This document shows, piece by piece, positions 1 to 8,931 of a DNA stretch of 64,000 nt. A program made the position numbers and the translations under genes. The notes under the pieces are model-generated. The model worked only from the letters and a program-made list of their open reading frames with translations. It had not been told where the DNA came from and ran no database searches. Source of the DNA: Treponema sp. (GTDB lineage Bacteria; Spirochaetota; Spirochaetia; Treponematales; Breznakiellaceae). Location: positions 62,001-126,000 of the forward strand of contig WQXI01000002.1 in the NCBI GenBank assembly GCA_009784935.1, given 5' to 3'. Position 1 is the first letter of the stretch. The number at the start of each line of letters is the position of its first letter.

Positions 1-2
1 GG

Positions 3-2117
3 AATGCCCAGCAGGAAGAGCGGTTTTTTAGAAAGACCGGAGACTGGAGAAAATTGAATTTTGAAGAAATCACTATTCTAAAAAATAACAGGAATCACTG
101 CACAAACTGGGATAACTTTCTTGTATGCGATCCGTTTGAGCCCTTACTGATACGCGACTCCAGCTTTTACGGGCTTATTCGGATAGGTTCTCTGCAGCAG
201 GTTTTTTTAAGACACCATGACTTTTGTATTCCGGCAGGGATTCGCAACAGTACGATTATTTCGTGCGACATCGGCGATGAAGCAGCGATTCAAAACTGCG
301 CCTATATTTCTCACTATATAATTGGAAACAATTGCATTCTCTCGGAAATTAACGAGTTACAGACCACTAACCATTCAAAGTTCGGCAACGGCGCTGTAAA
401 AGACGGCGAAGGAGAAGAAGTCCGCGTCTGGATCGATGTTATGAACGAAGCGGGCGGACGTTCTATCTTACCGTTTGAGAGCATGATAGCGGCTGACGCT
501 TATTTGTGGGCAGCCTACCGCGATGACACTTTATTAACAGACAAACTTACTGAGATTACTCAAAAACAATACGGCGGTTTACGGGGCAGTTACGGTATAA
601 TCGGCAATGGCTCTGTTATAAAAAGCTGCGCCATTATAAAAGACACAATGTTCGGCGAATGCTCCTACGTAAAGGGCGCTAATAAACTTAAAAACATTAC
701 GATACTTTCGTCAGCCGAAGAGCCGACGCAGATAGGCGAAGGCGTAGAAATGGTAAACGGCATTGTTGGGTACGGCTGTAATGTTTTTTATGGCTCTAAG
801 GCAGTGCGTTTTGTGATGGGCAGAAACAGTAATTTAAAATACGGAGCAAGGCTTATTCATTCTGTGCTGGGAGATAATTCTACTGTGTCCTGCTGTGAGA
901 TACTTAATAACCTGATTTTCCCTGTACACGAGCAGCACCACAACAATTCATTTTTGATTGCAAGCCTTATTCAGGGGATGTCGAACATGGCAGCCGCCGC
1001 TACTATCGGCAGTAATCACAACAGCCGCGCCAATGACGGTGAGATAAGGGCTAAGCGCGGTTTTTGGCCGGGACTGGCTGTCAGCCTTAAGCACTCCAGC
1101 ACATTTGCTTCGTTTGTTATTATTGCAAAGGGCGAATATCCGTCAGAGCTTAATATACCGCTTCCGTTTTCTCTTATAAACAACAATGTATATAAAAACC
1201 GGTTAGAAGTAGTACCCGCATTTTTTTGGATACACAATCTTTATGCGCTGGAGCGCAATTCGTGGAAGACCAAAAACCGCGACAAACGCAAACAAAAAAT
1301 TCAGCGTATTGAATCTGACTACCTTGCGCCCGATACTGCCGAAGAAATAATCACAGCGCTTTCGCTTTTAAAAAGCTGGGTTGACGAAGCTGATTCGACA
1401 CATCCCGGAGTAGAGAGCGAAGACGGAAACTACGTACATCAAATCCCCTGCCGCAGTTTAGAAAACAACAAGAGGGGACAGATGGTTATTAAGCCGCTGG
1501 AAGCAATTATTGCTTATCGTCAAATGCTTCATTACTATGCCGCAAAAACAATTGCTTTTTTTTTTGATTTACAGCCGGAACTTGATTTTAAAGGACTCTG
1601 CGAAACGCTCGGTATGCACATCTATTCTCTTGACGGCGGCAGGGTAAAAGACTGGGTAAACTTTGGCGGCCAGATTGTTCCCGCTTTTAGAATAGATAAA
1701 CTGCGCAAGGACATAAACGAAGGAAAATACAATGACTGGGACGAAATCCACAATACTTACGAACAATTTGACAAAGAGTATGAGCTGGATAAGTGCCGTC
1801 ACGCATGGGCTGTGCTCGCGCTTTTAAACGAATCAAATAATGCCAATAGTACAATCGATATAAATGCTTCTATGCTTATTAATGAGTTAAAGGTTGTTTT
1901 AGAAACACGTCTCTGGATAGAAAAACAAATTTACGAAAGCAGAGCAAAGGATTATCAGAACCCGTTTAAGGAAGCCACATTCCGCAACAGGGCGGAGATG
2001 GAACAAGTGCTGGGAAAACCCGATGACAATTCGTTTTTTAAATTATTTCAGAAAGAAAGCGTTACATTCAACGAGATGATAGAAAGAGTAATTAAACGTT
2101 TAAGCTCTGGTGGCTGA
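3..2117 (+). CDS. DUF4954 family protein, 5' end outside window
   Basis: Large cytoplasmic protein whose first ~300 residues carry irregular hexapeptide-like repeats (IIGNNC, GRNSNL, LGDNST) typical of a left-handed beta-helix; the second half is helical. It resembles the DUF4954 family of spirochaetes and Bacteroidetes, whose function is unknown; a nucleotidyl- or acyl-transferase-like role is only a guess. A TTG at 54 could be read as a start, but the frame stays open to the window edge and the upstream codons (ending RKTGDWRK) look like family sequence, so the true start probably lies outside. The stop falls inside a REP-like repeat, so the C-terminal RLSSGG may be repeat-derived. It converges with the sugar permease gene. 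Confidence 0.72.
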   Translation, partial: NAQQEERFFRKTGDWRKLNFEEITILKNNRNHCTNWDNFLVCDPFEPLLIRDSSFYGLIRIGSLQQVFLRHHDFCIPAGIRNSTIISCDIGDEAAIQNCAYISHYIIGNNCILSEINELQTTNHSKFGNGAVKDGEGEEVRVWIDVMNEAGGRSILPFESMIAADAYLWAAYRDDTLLTDKLTEITQKQYGGLRGSYGIIGNGSVIKSCAIIKDTMFGECSYVKGANKLKNITILSSAEEPTQIGEGVEMVNGIVGYGCNVFYGSKAVRFVMGRNSNLKYGARLIHSVLGDNSTVSCCEILNNLIFPVHEQHHNNSFLIASLIQGMSNMAAAATIGSNHNSRANDGEIRAKRGFWPGLAVSLKHSSTFASFVIIAKGEYPSELNIPLPFSLINNNVYKNRLEVVPAFFWIHNLYALERNSWKTKNRDKRKQKIQRIESDYLAPDTAEEIITALSLLKSWVDEADSTHPGVESEDGNYVHQIPCRSLENNKRGQMVIKPLEAIIAYRQMLHYYAAKTIAFFFDLQPELDFKGLCETLGMHIYSLDGGRVKDWVNFGGQIVPAFRIDKLRKDINEGKYNDWDEIHNTYEQFDKEYELDKCRHAWAVLALLNESNNANSTIDINASMLINELKVVLETRLWIEKQIYESRAKDYQNPFKEATFRNRAEMEQVLGKPDDNSFFKLFQKESVTFNEMIERVIKRLSSGG

Positions 2118-2158
2118 GACTACAGCTCGAACCATGAGCTCGTCGAAGGGTCGAAGCC
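2109..2158. repeat. REP-like element between convergent genes
   Basis: The sequence runs from GGTGGCTGAG to GTCGAAGGGTCGAAGCC and contains the inverted pair GAGCTCG/CGAGCTC-like arms. It resembles the widespread GGTGGCTGAG...GTCGAAG extragenic palindrome known from many bacteria. It supplies the stop codon of the upstream gene and separates two convergent genes. The assignment rests on visual resemblance only. Confidence 0.5.
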
Positions 2159-2167
2159 GTTGCTACG

Positions 2168-3364
2168 TCAGCCTAATCCTGCTCTGCGTCTTGAATACAC
2201 ATCATAGAAAACAGCCAGCAAGAGAACAAGTCCTTTTACAATGTATTGATAGTGAGTGCCGAGCATCATCAGCGACATACCGTTATTTATAGAACTCATT
2301 ACAAGACCGCCGACAAAAACTCCGATTACAGAACCGATACCGCCGCCTGCCGAAACGCCGCCGATATAACACGCGGCAATGGCGTCAAGCTCAAACATAA
2401 AACCAGCGTCAGCAAGAGCTGTATTCATGCGGGCAGTATAAACAACGGCTGCAAGACCCGTAAGAGTACCCATCATACAAAAGACAATGAATGTTACAAG
2501 TTCTGAGTTAATACCGGAAAGTTTGGCAGAACGCGGATTACCTCCGACCGCATAAATAAACCGCCCAAGAACAGTATTATTTAAAATAAAGTAAAAAATC
2601 ATAATAGAGATACCCAAAACAAGAACTATTACAGGAAGTCCAAGGTAGCGCGCAAAGCGGTCTGCAAGACCGAGAACTAAAAGGCTGACCAGAACAAGCT
2701 TTGTGATAAAAAGGGATTTGGGAGCAACTTCAAAATCATTTGCGATTTTCTTTCTGCGTGCGTAAAATTCAACAATAAAGAAAATAACCAATAAAAGAAT
2801 TGCCGCAACAAAAGACATCGGAAAATAAGGACCGATTTTTTCTAAATTAAGGATTTCATCTATCGTGCCTTTAGAGATAAGCGAATAACCGTCATCTCTT
2901 GGAATTACCGGAGTAACATTTGTTACTCTGTAGGTAAGACCTCTAAAAAGAAGCATACCGGAAAGCGTAACAATAAAGGCGGGCAATTTTCCGTAAGCAA
3001 CCCACAAACCCTGATATGCACCGACAATAGCGCCCATGCAAAGAGCAGCCAGAATAGTTACCGGCATTCCAAAGCCCAGATTATAAATCATAGCGCTCAG
3101 CGCGCCGATTAAAGCGACAAGAGAGCCGACCGAAAGATCAATACCCTGCACAATAATGACCATTACCATGCCGATAGCAAGAATAAACACATAGCTGTAC
3201 TGATAAAAAATATTGTAAAAATTACGCGGGTTTAAATTAACGCCGTTAGTTATAACCGCAAAGATAATCATAATCAATGCGAGAATAATAAACATGGAGT
3301 AATTTCTGATATTGTTTTTTACCAATGTTTTAAAGTTTGTTGTTTGTATTGTTTTACCGGTCAT
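2168..3364 (-). CDS. gguB: Sugar ABC transporter permease, GguB/XylH type
   Basis: Inner-membrane permease (398 residues) of a CUT2-class monosaccharide importer. It is strongly hydrophobic throughout with about ten predicted helices and carries the class motif GIDLSVGSLVAL near residue 75. It is longer than RbsC/MglC because of a central polar insert around residues 150-215, as in GguB-type permeases. It is the last gene of a three-gene minus-strand operon, 23 bases after the ATPase gene, with AGGAG just upstream of its ATG. Substrate is inferred to be xylose, glucose or galactose-like sugars from the ChvE-like binding protein. Confidence 0.85.
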   Translation of the reverse strand: MTGKTIQTTNFKTLVKNNIRNYSMFIILALIMIIFAVITNGVNLNPRNFYNIFYQYSYVFILAIGMVMVIIVQGIDLSVGSLVALIGALSAMIYNLGFGMPVTILAALCMGAIVGAYQGLWVAYGKLPAFIVTLSGMLLFRGLTYRVTNVTPVIPRDDGYSLISKGTIDEILNLEKIGPYFPMSFVAAILLLVIFFIVEFYARRKKIANDFEVAPKSLFITKLVLVSLLVLGLADRFARYLGLPVIVLVLGISIMIFYFILNNTVLGRFIYAVGGNPRSAKLSGINSELVTFIVFCMMGTLTGLAAVVYTARMNTALADAGFMFELDAIAACYIGGVSAGGGIGSVIGVFVGGLVMSSINNGMSLMMLGTHYQYIVKGLVLLLAVFYDVYSRRRAGLG

Positions 3365-3387
3365 CTTTTTCTCCTAAAACCTCAGCA

Positions 3388-4911
3388 TTAGCCTACCAGG
3401 GCTAAGTGCATTATTTTTTCCTGTGTCGCTTCGTCCTTGGACAGCTCACCCTTAATTATTCCTTCGTTCATTACATAGATTCTGTCTGCCATTCCAAGAG
3501 CCTCGGGAAGCTCGGAGCTAATCATTATTATGCTTTTCCCTGCAGCGATCATATTATTCATGATTCCGTATATTTCTGTTTTTGCGCCGACATCGATACC
3601 GCGGGTCGGCTCGTCAACTATGAATATTTCCGGGTCAGCCATTAAGGTTTTACTTACAACTACCTTTTGCTGATTACCGCCTGACAGATTGCGTACAATT
3701 TGATTAACAGACGGCGTTCTTATGTTTAGTTCCTTGCGGTAATGTTCTGCCATTTTAATTTCCTGACCGCTGTTAACAACGCCGAACTTTGATATTTTAT
3801 CAAGGCTGGAATGCGCAATATTTGTTTTTATATCCTGTATCAATACAAGCCCAAGGCTTTTTCTGTCTTCCGAAACATAACCAAGCCCGGAATGAATAGC
3901 TTCATGAGGGCTGTTAAATTTGCATTTTTTTCCTTTTATGAATAATTCCCCTTCGCTGCGAAAACCGTAGGAGTTTCCAAACAGGCTCATCATTATCTCA
4001 GTCCGCCCCGCTCCCATAGGACCGCAGAAAGCCAGGATTTCGCCCTTACGCAGATAGAAGGAAACATTATCAACTACTTTAATGCTGTGATAGTCCGGAT
4101 GATAAACAGTCCAGTTTTTAACTTCCATTATTGTATCGCCGGGAGAAGATTTTCTTTCCGGAAAACGCTGAGTTAAATCACGGCCTACCATGTCTTTTAT
4201 TATCATATCTTCTGTAAGATTGTCTTTTTTAACATCGTATGTGCTTATAGAGTGTCCGTCCCTGATAATTGTAACAGTGTCGGCAACCTTTAAAACTTCG
4301 TTTAATTTATGAGAAATAATAACAGAAGTAATCCCCTGCTTTTTAAATTCGATTATTAGGTTAAGGAGCTTTTCGCTTTCATCATCGTTTAAGGAAGAAG
4401 TCGGCTCATCAAGGATGAGAAGTTCTGCGTTTTTAGAAAGAGCGCGGGCAATTTCTACGAGCTGCTGTTTGCCTACGCCAAGTTTACTGACAATAGTCTC
4501 AGGTTGTTCGTTAAGACCTACTATATTTAAATACTTTTTTGATTCCTTTATATATTTATTCCAGTTAATTATTCCAAATTTGGTTTCCATGTGACCGAGA
4601 AAAATATTTTCATAAATCGGCAAATAAGGACTAAGCGCTAATTCCTGATGAATAATAGCAAGCCCTTCTTTTTCGCTGTCTTTGACGCTGTTGTAATTTG
4701 TTTCGTTTCCTTTAAAGAAAACTTTGCCTTCGTAACTGTTTCTTGGGTAGACGCCTGAGATACAGCTCATCAATGTAGATTTTCCCGCGCCGTTTTCTCC
4801 GCAGATTGAATGAATCTCGCCTTTTTTAATTTTTAAATTAACATTTTCTAAAGCTCTTACACCGGGAAACTCTTTGGTTAAATTATTTATTTCCAATATG
4901 TATTCGCTCAT
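3388..4911 (-). CDS. gguA: Sugar ABC transporter ATP-binding protein, GguA/MglA type
   Basis: Duplicated ABC ATPase (507 residues) that powers the CUT2 importer. The first cassette has Walker A GENGAGKST (residues 38-46), a degenerate signature LGVGKQQLVE (~144-153) and Walker B LLILDEPTSSL (~164-174). In the second cassette Walker A is the usual CUT2 degenerate form GPMGAGRTE (~297-305), with signature LSGGNQQ (~409-415) and IFIVDEPTRGID (~429-440). So only the first site has a full P-loop. It sits between the binding-protein and permease genes, and is separated from the binding-protein gene by a hairpin that may lower its expression. Confidence 0.9.
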   Translation of the reverse strand: MSEYILEINNLTKEFPGVRALENVNLKIKKGEIHSICGENGAGKSTLMSCISGVYPRNSYEGKVFFKGNETNYNSVKDSEKEGLAIIHQELALSPYLPIYENIFLGHMETKFGIINWNKYIKESKKYLNIVGLNEQPETIVSKLGVGKQQLVEIARALSKNAELLILDEPTSSLNDDESEKLLNLIIEFKKQGITSVIISHKLNEVLKVADTVTIIRDGHSISTYDVKKDNLTEDMIIKDMVGRDLTQRFPERKSSPGDTIMEVKNWTVYHPDYHSIKVVDNVSFYLRKGEILAFCGPMGAGRTEIMMSLFGNSYGFRSEGELFIKGKKCKFNSPHEAIHSGLGYVSEDRKSLGLVLIQDIKTNIAHSSLDKISKFGVVNSGQEIKMAEHYRKELNIRTPSVNQIVRNLSGGNQQKVVVSKTLMADPEIFIVDEPTRGIDVGAKTEIYGIMNNMIAAGKSIIMISSELPEALGMADRIYVMNEGIIKGELSKDEATQEKIMHLALVG

Positions 4912-4940
4912 ATATTCCTTAAAACTATAAATAAAACAAT

Positions 4941-4969
4941 GGAGAAAACCGCAGTCCGCGGTTTTCTCC
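4941..4969 (-). terminator. Intra-operon hairpin (attenuator or partial terminator)
   Basis: Perfect 12-bp arms GGAGAAAACCGC and GCGGTTTTCTCC flank a 5-base loop between the binding-protein and ATPase genes. The T-rich tail on the minus strand is weak. Such hairpins commonly keep binding protein in excess over the permease. The core GAAAACCGC...GCGGTTTTC is shared with the hairpin at 28254-28282, so it may also be a copy of a repeated palindrome. Confidence 0.6.
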
Positions 4970-5008
4970 AGAACACTATAAAACCCGGCAGGGTTTTAGA
5001 TGTTTTAA

Positions 5009-6121
5009 CTAACGAAGCTGAACAGCTTCATGGTGCTGATAGAATTCTGCGTCTATCGGCACATTGAGATTATCTCTTGTTACAAGAATAGGATCCAAAA
5101 GATAAGCATGAACTACTTTTCTGCCGGTGTCGCCGATCGAAGCAAGACCGATATCCGCCGCAAGAACTGCGCCCGGAATATTGATTGGCTGTCCTCTGAT
5201 AGCCTGATCAGCTAAAAGAACTGCCGCTTCTGCGAGCTTTGCTGTGTCTTTAAACACTGTGCTGTACTGTTCGCCGTTTTTGATAGAAAGAGCCGAAGCA
5301 AATTCTGCGTCTTGACCTGTTACTACAGGAAGGTTATTGCGGTATTTTGCGTCTGCTTTTAATGCGTCAATAATAGCGCGTGCCAATGTGTCATTGGGAG
5401 CCAGAACTGCGTCTAAAGTAACAGCGCGAGCGTCAGCATTCAAGAGGTTTTCCATGCGTGTTTTTGCGATTGGAGCCTGCCAGTTTTCTGTTGCAATTCT
5501 CTGGAAGTTAGCTCTGTCAGCTGATGTTCTTGGATATGGACCTACAACTCTAAGAGCGCCGCTGTCGATGAAAGGATTAAGAACATCCATAGCGCCGTCA
5601 AAGAAGAAGAAAGCGTTTCCGTCTGTTGGTGAACCTGCAAACAGAGTAATGTACTTAGGCGCCGCCGCTGTAGCTGAATTAAGATCAAGACCGTCTACAA
5701 TGCTCTGACCCTGAAGCTGACCTACTTTAAAGTTGTTAAAAGTAATGTAATAGTCATAGTCTCCAGAATTCTGAATAAGCCTGTCATAAGCGATAACAAT
5801 AACGCCTCCGCGTCCGGCTTCTTCGATTACTGATGCTACGCCGTCATTGATACATCCAACGATCAATGCTTTTGCTCCCAGTGTAAGGAAGCTCTGAATC
5901 TGTGTATTCTGTATGGCCTGATCTGCATCTCCGAACTGAACTTCTGCGCGATAACCAAGCTTCTTGGCTTCTTCTACGAGAGAGTTGCCGTCTTTTACCC
6001 AGCGCATTACGTGAGTTTCGGGCATTGCCATCCCGATAAGACCTCCGGTGCCTCCTGTACAGCTGATAACCATTGAAGCAGCCATTACAACGACCACAAG
6101 AATTGCTGCAATTTTCTTCAT
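5009..6121 (-). CDS. Sugar-binding lipoprotein, ChvE-like
   Basis: Periplasmic substrate-binding component (370 residues) of the adjacent sugar importer. The N-terminal hydrophobic stretch ends in MVISC, a spirochaetal lipobox with Cys21 as the lipidation site. The mature part follows the type I periplasmic binding fold: IGMAMPE start, DADQAIQNTQIQSF, the VIAYDRLI segment and late VVTGQDAE, all characteristic of ChvE/XylF-like proteins that bind pentoses or hexoses. GGAGG lies 7 bases before the ATG. It is the first gene of the operon and shares an intergenic promoter region with pheT. The exact sugar cannot be told from sequence. Confidence 0.85.
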   Translation of the reverse strand: MKKIAAILVVVVMAASMVISCTGGTGGLIGMAMPETHVMRWVKDGNSLVEEAKKLGYRAEVQFGDADQAIQNTQIQSFLTLGAKALIVGCINDGVASVIEEAGRGGVIVIAYDRLIQNSGDYDYYITFNNFKVGQLQGQSIVDGLDLNSATAAAPKYITLFAGSPTDGNAFFFFDGAMDVLNPFIDSGALRVVGPYPRTSADRANFQRIATENWQAPIAKTRMENLLNADARAVTLDAVLAPNDTLARAIIDALKADAKYRNNLPVVTGQDAEFASALSIKNGEQYSTVFKDTAKLAEAAVLLADQAIRGQPINIPGAVLAADIGLASIGDTGRKVVHAYLLDPILVTRDNLNVPIDAEFYQHHEAVQLR

Positions 6122-6164
6122 TTTTTTCCTCCATTTAAAATAAAGTTATTCTAATTTCCCTTTT

Positions 6165-6218
6165 ATTATGACAGATTGATTCATTATTTGACAAGCCCTT
6201 ATCTGCTACTTTTATATT
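6165..6218. promoter_or_regulatory. Overlapping divergent promoters (sugar operon / pheT)
   Basis: For the minus-strand sugar operon, TTGTCA (complement of 6189-6194) and CATAAT (complement of 6165-6170) are 18 bases apart. For plus-strand pheT, TTGACA at 6188-6193 is followed by TTATAT/TATATT at about 6212-6218. The two -35 boxes overlap almost completely, so the two transcription units may compete for polymerase. A second possible pheT -10, TAAACT at 6233-6238, ends six bases before its ATG. Confidence 0.5.
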
Positions 6219-6244
6219 CCGGGATGATTTGTTAAACTCTTTTT

Positions 6245-8035
6245 ATGCCAAAAATAGAAGTTAATAGCAGGTTGTTTTTTACACTTGCGGGTAGTAAAGA
6301 CGGAAAAAGCAGTTGGAAGACCAGAGAGGATTTTGAAGAAGCGCTGACCTGCGCCAAGGCTGAGCTGGATTCTGATTTTGAACCCGACGGAACCTTAAAG
6401 ATAGAACTTAATGACACAAACCGCCCCGATCTCTGGGGAACAGCAGGCTGTGCCCGTCAGCTTAGAATTTACAACGGCGGGGAAAGACCGGAATATTCAT
6501 TTTTCTCAAAACCGGGCGATATAAAGAAAACTTCGTATAAAGTAAAAGTAGAGACCAGCGTTAAAAAGGTAAGACCGTATTTAACTGGTTTTATCGCAAG
6601 CGGAAAGACCATAACTGACCCAATACTTAAAGATATAATTCAAACTCAGGAAAAACTGGCGTGGAATTTTGGACGAAAACGGCGCAGTATGTCGATGGGT
6701 ATTTACCGTATTTCTGACAGCGATAAAAAGCCGCTTATAAAATGGCCGATTATTTATAAAGGCGCAGACCCGGATAAAACTTCGTTTGTTCCTCTTGCGG
6801 CAGAAGAACTTGGTTTGTCTGCAAACCCGATGACTTTGAGGGAGATATTAAAAAAGCACCCCAAAGGCAGAGAGTTTGCTTTTATTCAGGAGCATGAGCC
6901 GGTTCATCCGTTACTTACAGATTCTGACGGCGCTATTCTTTCTTATCCGCCGATTATTAACTCCAACGATTTAGGAGCGGTAAAAGTCGGCGATAATGAA
7001 ATCTTTGTCGAGCTTACAGGAACAGATATGCCGGGACTTACTCTCGCCGCTTCTATCGTTGCCTGCGACCTTGCAGATAATGGTTTTAAGATTGAACCTA
7101 TAGAAATCGAATATGACTTTGATACGCCTTTCGGCAAAAAGACGATAACCCCTTATTATTTTCAGGAGTCTGTCTTTTGTTCGCTTGCCAGAATCGAACG
7201 CTTCTTAGGCGAAAAACTGACAGCGGATGAGTGTTTAAAAGCTCTAACGCGAATGGGCGTAAAAGCCGAAAAATCTGTTGATAAAGAAAAGGGCAAAGGC
7301 GAAGCGGTTAATACTACCGCCGGAGAAGGTATACGCGCGTATCCGCCGGAATACCGCAACGACTTTTTACACGCCGCGGATGTCGCTGAAGATGTGATGA
7401 TTGGGCGCGGACTCGGCTCATTCAAGCCCCAGCGTCCTGCCGATTCAACTGTAGGAAGGCTTTTACCAATAACTCTTTTTAGCAGGCAGGTAAAAGAGTA
7501 CCTTGTAGGGCTTGGCTATCAAGAAATGATTTATAACTATCTCGGCTCGCGTAAAGATCTTGTCGAAAATATGCGCGGCGACGGTAAAAAAATAATCCGT
7601 ATTTTTAACCCAATGACAGAAAACTTCGAATATGTGCGTGACTCTGTGATAGCTTCTTTGATGGCAAGCGAGTCGATTTCTGGCAGGTCAGTTTATCCGC
7701 ATAAGATTTTCGAGGTAGGAAAAGTAGCCTATTTAAACGATGACGAAAATAACCGTTCTTCTACAAGGCAGTTTGCCGGATTTTTAAACGCCGGAACTGA
7801 CGCTAACTTTAACACGGCCGCCGCAGAACTGCAGACGCTGTTTTATTATCTTTCCCGTGAGTATGAGGTAGAAGAGTCACTTGACGAAAGGTTTATTCCG
7901 GGGCGGGCAGCCGCAATTATTTACGGCGGAAAGCAGGTAGGAGTCTTTGGTGAACTTCATCCGGAGGCGCTGGAAAATTGGGGTGTTACAGTTCCATGCA
8001 CCGCCGGTGAAATCGACCTTGACGCTCTTTTATAA
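6245..8035 (+). CDS. pheT: Phenylalanyl-tRNA synthetase beta subunit, archaeal type
   Basis: Beta subunit (596 residues) that with PheS charges tRNA-Phe. The length and the motifs RPDLWGTAGCARQL and SYPPIINSND (B3/B4 editing-domain region) and PPEYRNDFLHAADVAEDV (B5 region) match the short archaeal/eukaryotic-type PheT found in spirochaetes, not the ~800-residue bacterial form. It lacks the C-terminal anticodon-binding domain of the bacterial type. There is no clear ribosome binding site before the ATG. pheS is not in this window, so the two subunits are encoded apart. It converges with the next lipoprotein gene after 17 bases. Confidence 0.93.
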   Translation: MPKIEVNSRLFFTLAGSKDGKSSWKTREDFEEALTCAKAELDSDFEPDGTLKIELNDTNRPDLWGTAGCARQLRIYNGGERPEYSFFSKPGDIKKTSYKVKVETSVKKVRPYLTGFIASGKTITDPILKDIIQTQEKLAWNFGRKRRSMSMGIYRISDSDKKPLIKWPIIYKGADPDKTSFVPLAAEELGLSANPMTLREILKKHPKGREFAFIQEHEPVHPLLTDSDGAILSYPPIINSNDLGAVKVGDNEIFVELTGTDMPGLTLAASIVACDLADNGFKIEPIEIEYDFDTPFGKKTITPYYFQESVFCSLARIERFLGEKLTADECLKALTRMGVKAEKSVDKEKGKGEAVNTTAGEGIRAYPPEYRNDFLHAADVAEDVMIGRGLGSFKPQRPADSTVGRLLPITLFSRQVKEYLVGLGYQEMIYNYLGSRKDLVENMRGDGKKIIRIFNPMTENFEYVRDSVIASLMASESISGRSVYPHKIFEVGKVAYLNDDENNRSSTRQFAGFLNAGTDANFNTAAAELQTLFYYLSREYEVEESLDERFIPGRAAAIIYGGKQVGVFGELHPEALENWGVTVPCTAGEIDLDALL

Positions 8036-8052
8036 GCGCCTAAAAATTTAAG

Positions 8053-8844
8053 TTACTCCTCGAATACAACGCCTGTGTTAGCCGGATACTTAATTTCGAA
8101 TATTTCAGCGTTAAACACAGAGTCCGGGTAATCAAGCAATGCAGATTCTAAAAGAGCTTCTCTGCGGACAGCTTGATTCGCAGGCTGTGCCAAAGCGGTT
8201 TGCAGAAGAATCGAAGACTGAATATCAGAGTCTCTTCTGGAAAGTGTATTTAAACGCACAAAAGCAATACTTGGGTCAATATAGCGATCACGGCCGGGGT
8301 CAAAACCGCGTACTTCTACAAAGCCGTTACTTTCGGTTTCGGGATAATAAACCAGAACAGTTCTGCGGGTAATAATAGTGCCCGTAACATCGACAGTTCT
8401 GGCTGTTCTGTGCAGGTTAGCCCTGTCGTCAATAACAACCGCAAGCATTCCGCCTTCTGTAACTTGATTGGCAAGCGCATATCCTTCGGTACCGTTTTCA
8501 CTGCGGATTTCTACAAAGTTTAATACACTTGCGACATTGTTGGAATTTATCCATGTCAGGCGCCTGGGTTCCCCAATAGTAATCTTTTCGCCCAGAGACA
8601 TTTGCGCTCTCCATCTGGCTCTTGTCGCTTCGGTTCCGTCATCGGGTCCGTCAACAACGTAAAGTCCGGGGGATATAGGCAGAGCAAAACCCGGTTTAAA
8701 ACCGGTTGATCTTGCAGATGTACCTGCGCCTTCTGAGATACTATCGCCGTCTCTGTTGTAAAGTTCTGTTCTTTCGTTACGCTGGCAGGATAATGCCAAT
8801 AAAACGCTGATTATAAGCAGCAGCGGTAAAACGATTCTTTTCAT
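8053..8844 (-). CDS. Lipoprotein with SH3-like repeats
   Basis: Predicted outer-envelope or inner-membrane lipoprotein of 263 residues. The chosen ATG at 8844 lies 6 bases after GGAGG and gives a clean signal peptide ending LLALSC (Cys20); an upstream in-frame ATG would add 36 unlikely residues. The segment GLYVVDGPDDG...ATRARWRAQMSLGEKITIG and the paired repeats ending in VEIRSENGTEGYALANQV resemble bacterial SH3 (SH3b) domains, which in the envelope often bind peptidoglycan. The C-terminal third (TALAQPANQAVRREALLESALLD in pieces) looks helical. No specific function is recognised. Confidence 0.75.
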   Translation of the reverse strand: MKRIVLPLLLIISVLLALSCQRNERTELYNRDGDSISEGAGTSARSTGFKPGFALPISPGLYVVDGPDDGTEATRARWRAQMSLGEKITIGEPRRLTWINSNNVASVLNFVEIRSENGTEGYALANQVTEGGMLAVVIDDRANLHRTARTVDVTGTIITRRTVLVYYPETESNGFVEVRGFDPGRDRYIDPSIAFVRLNTLSRRDSDIQSSILLQTALAQPANQAVRREALLESALLDYPDSVFNAEIFEIKYPANTGVVFEE

Positions 8845-8896
8845 AAAAAGCCTCCAATTGTTTACTATAATAATAAAGTACAAGAGATTATTAACA

Positions 8897-8925
8897 TTGA
8901 CAACCATTAAAAAAAGAATTAACAT
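8897..8925 (+). promoter_or_regulatory. Promoter placed for a leaderless mRNA
   Basis: TTGACA (8897-8902), a 17-base spacer and TAACAT (8920-8925). The -10 box ends exactly six bases before the ATG at 8932, so transcription would start at about the start codon. No ribosome binding site is present. Confidence 0.6.
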
Positions 8926-8931
8926 AAATTT

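Noticed and set aside
54-2117. TTG at 54 as the true start of the DUF4954 gene
   Set aside because: The frame is open to the window edge and upstream codons continue family-like sequence, so the TTG is probably an internal leucine.
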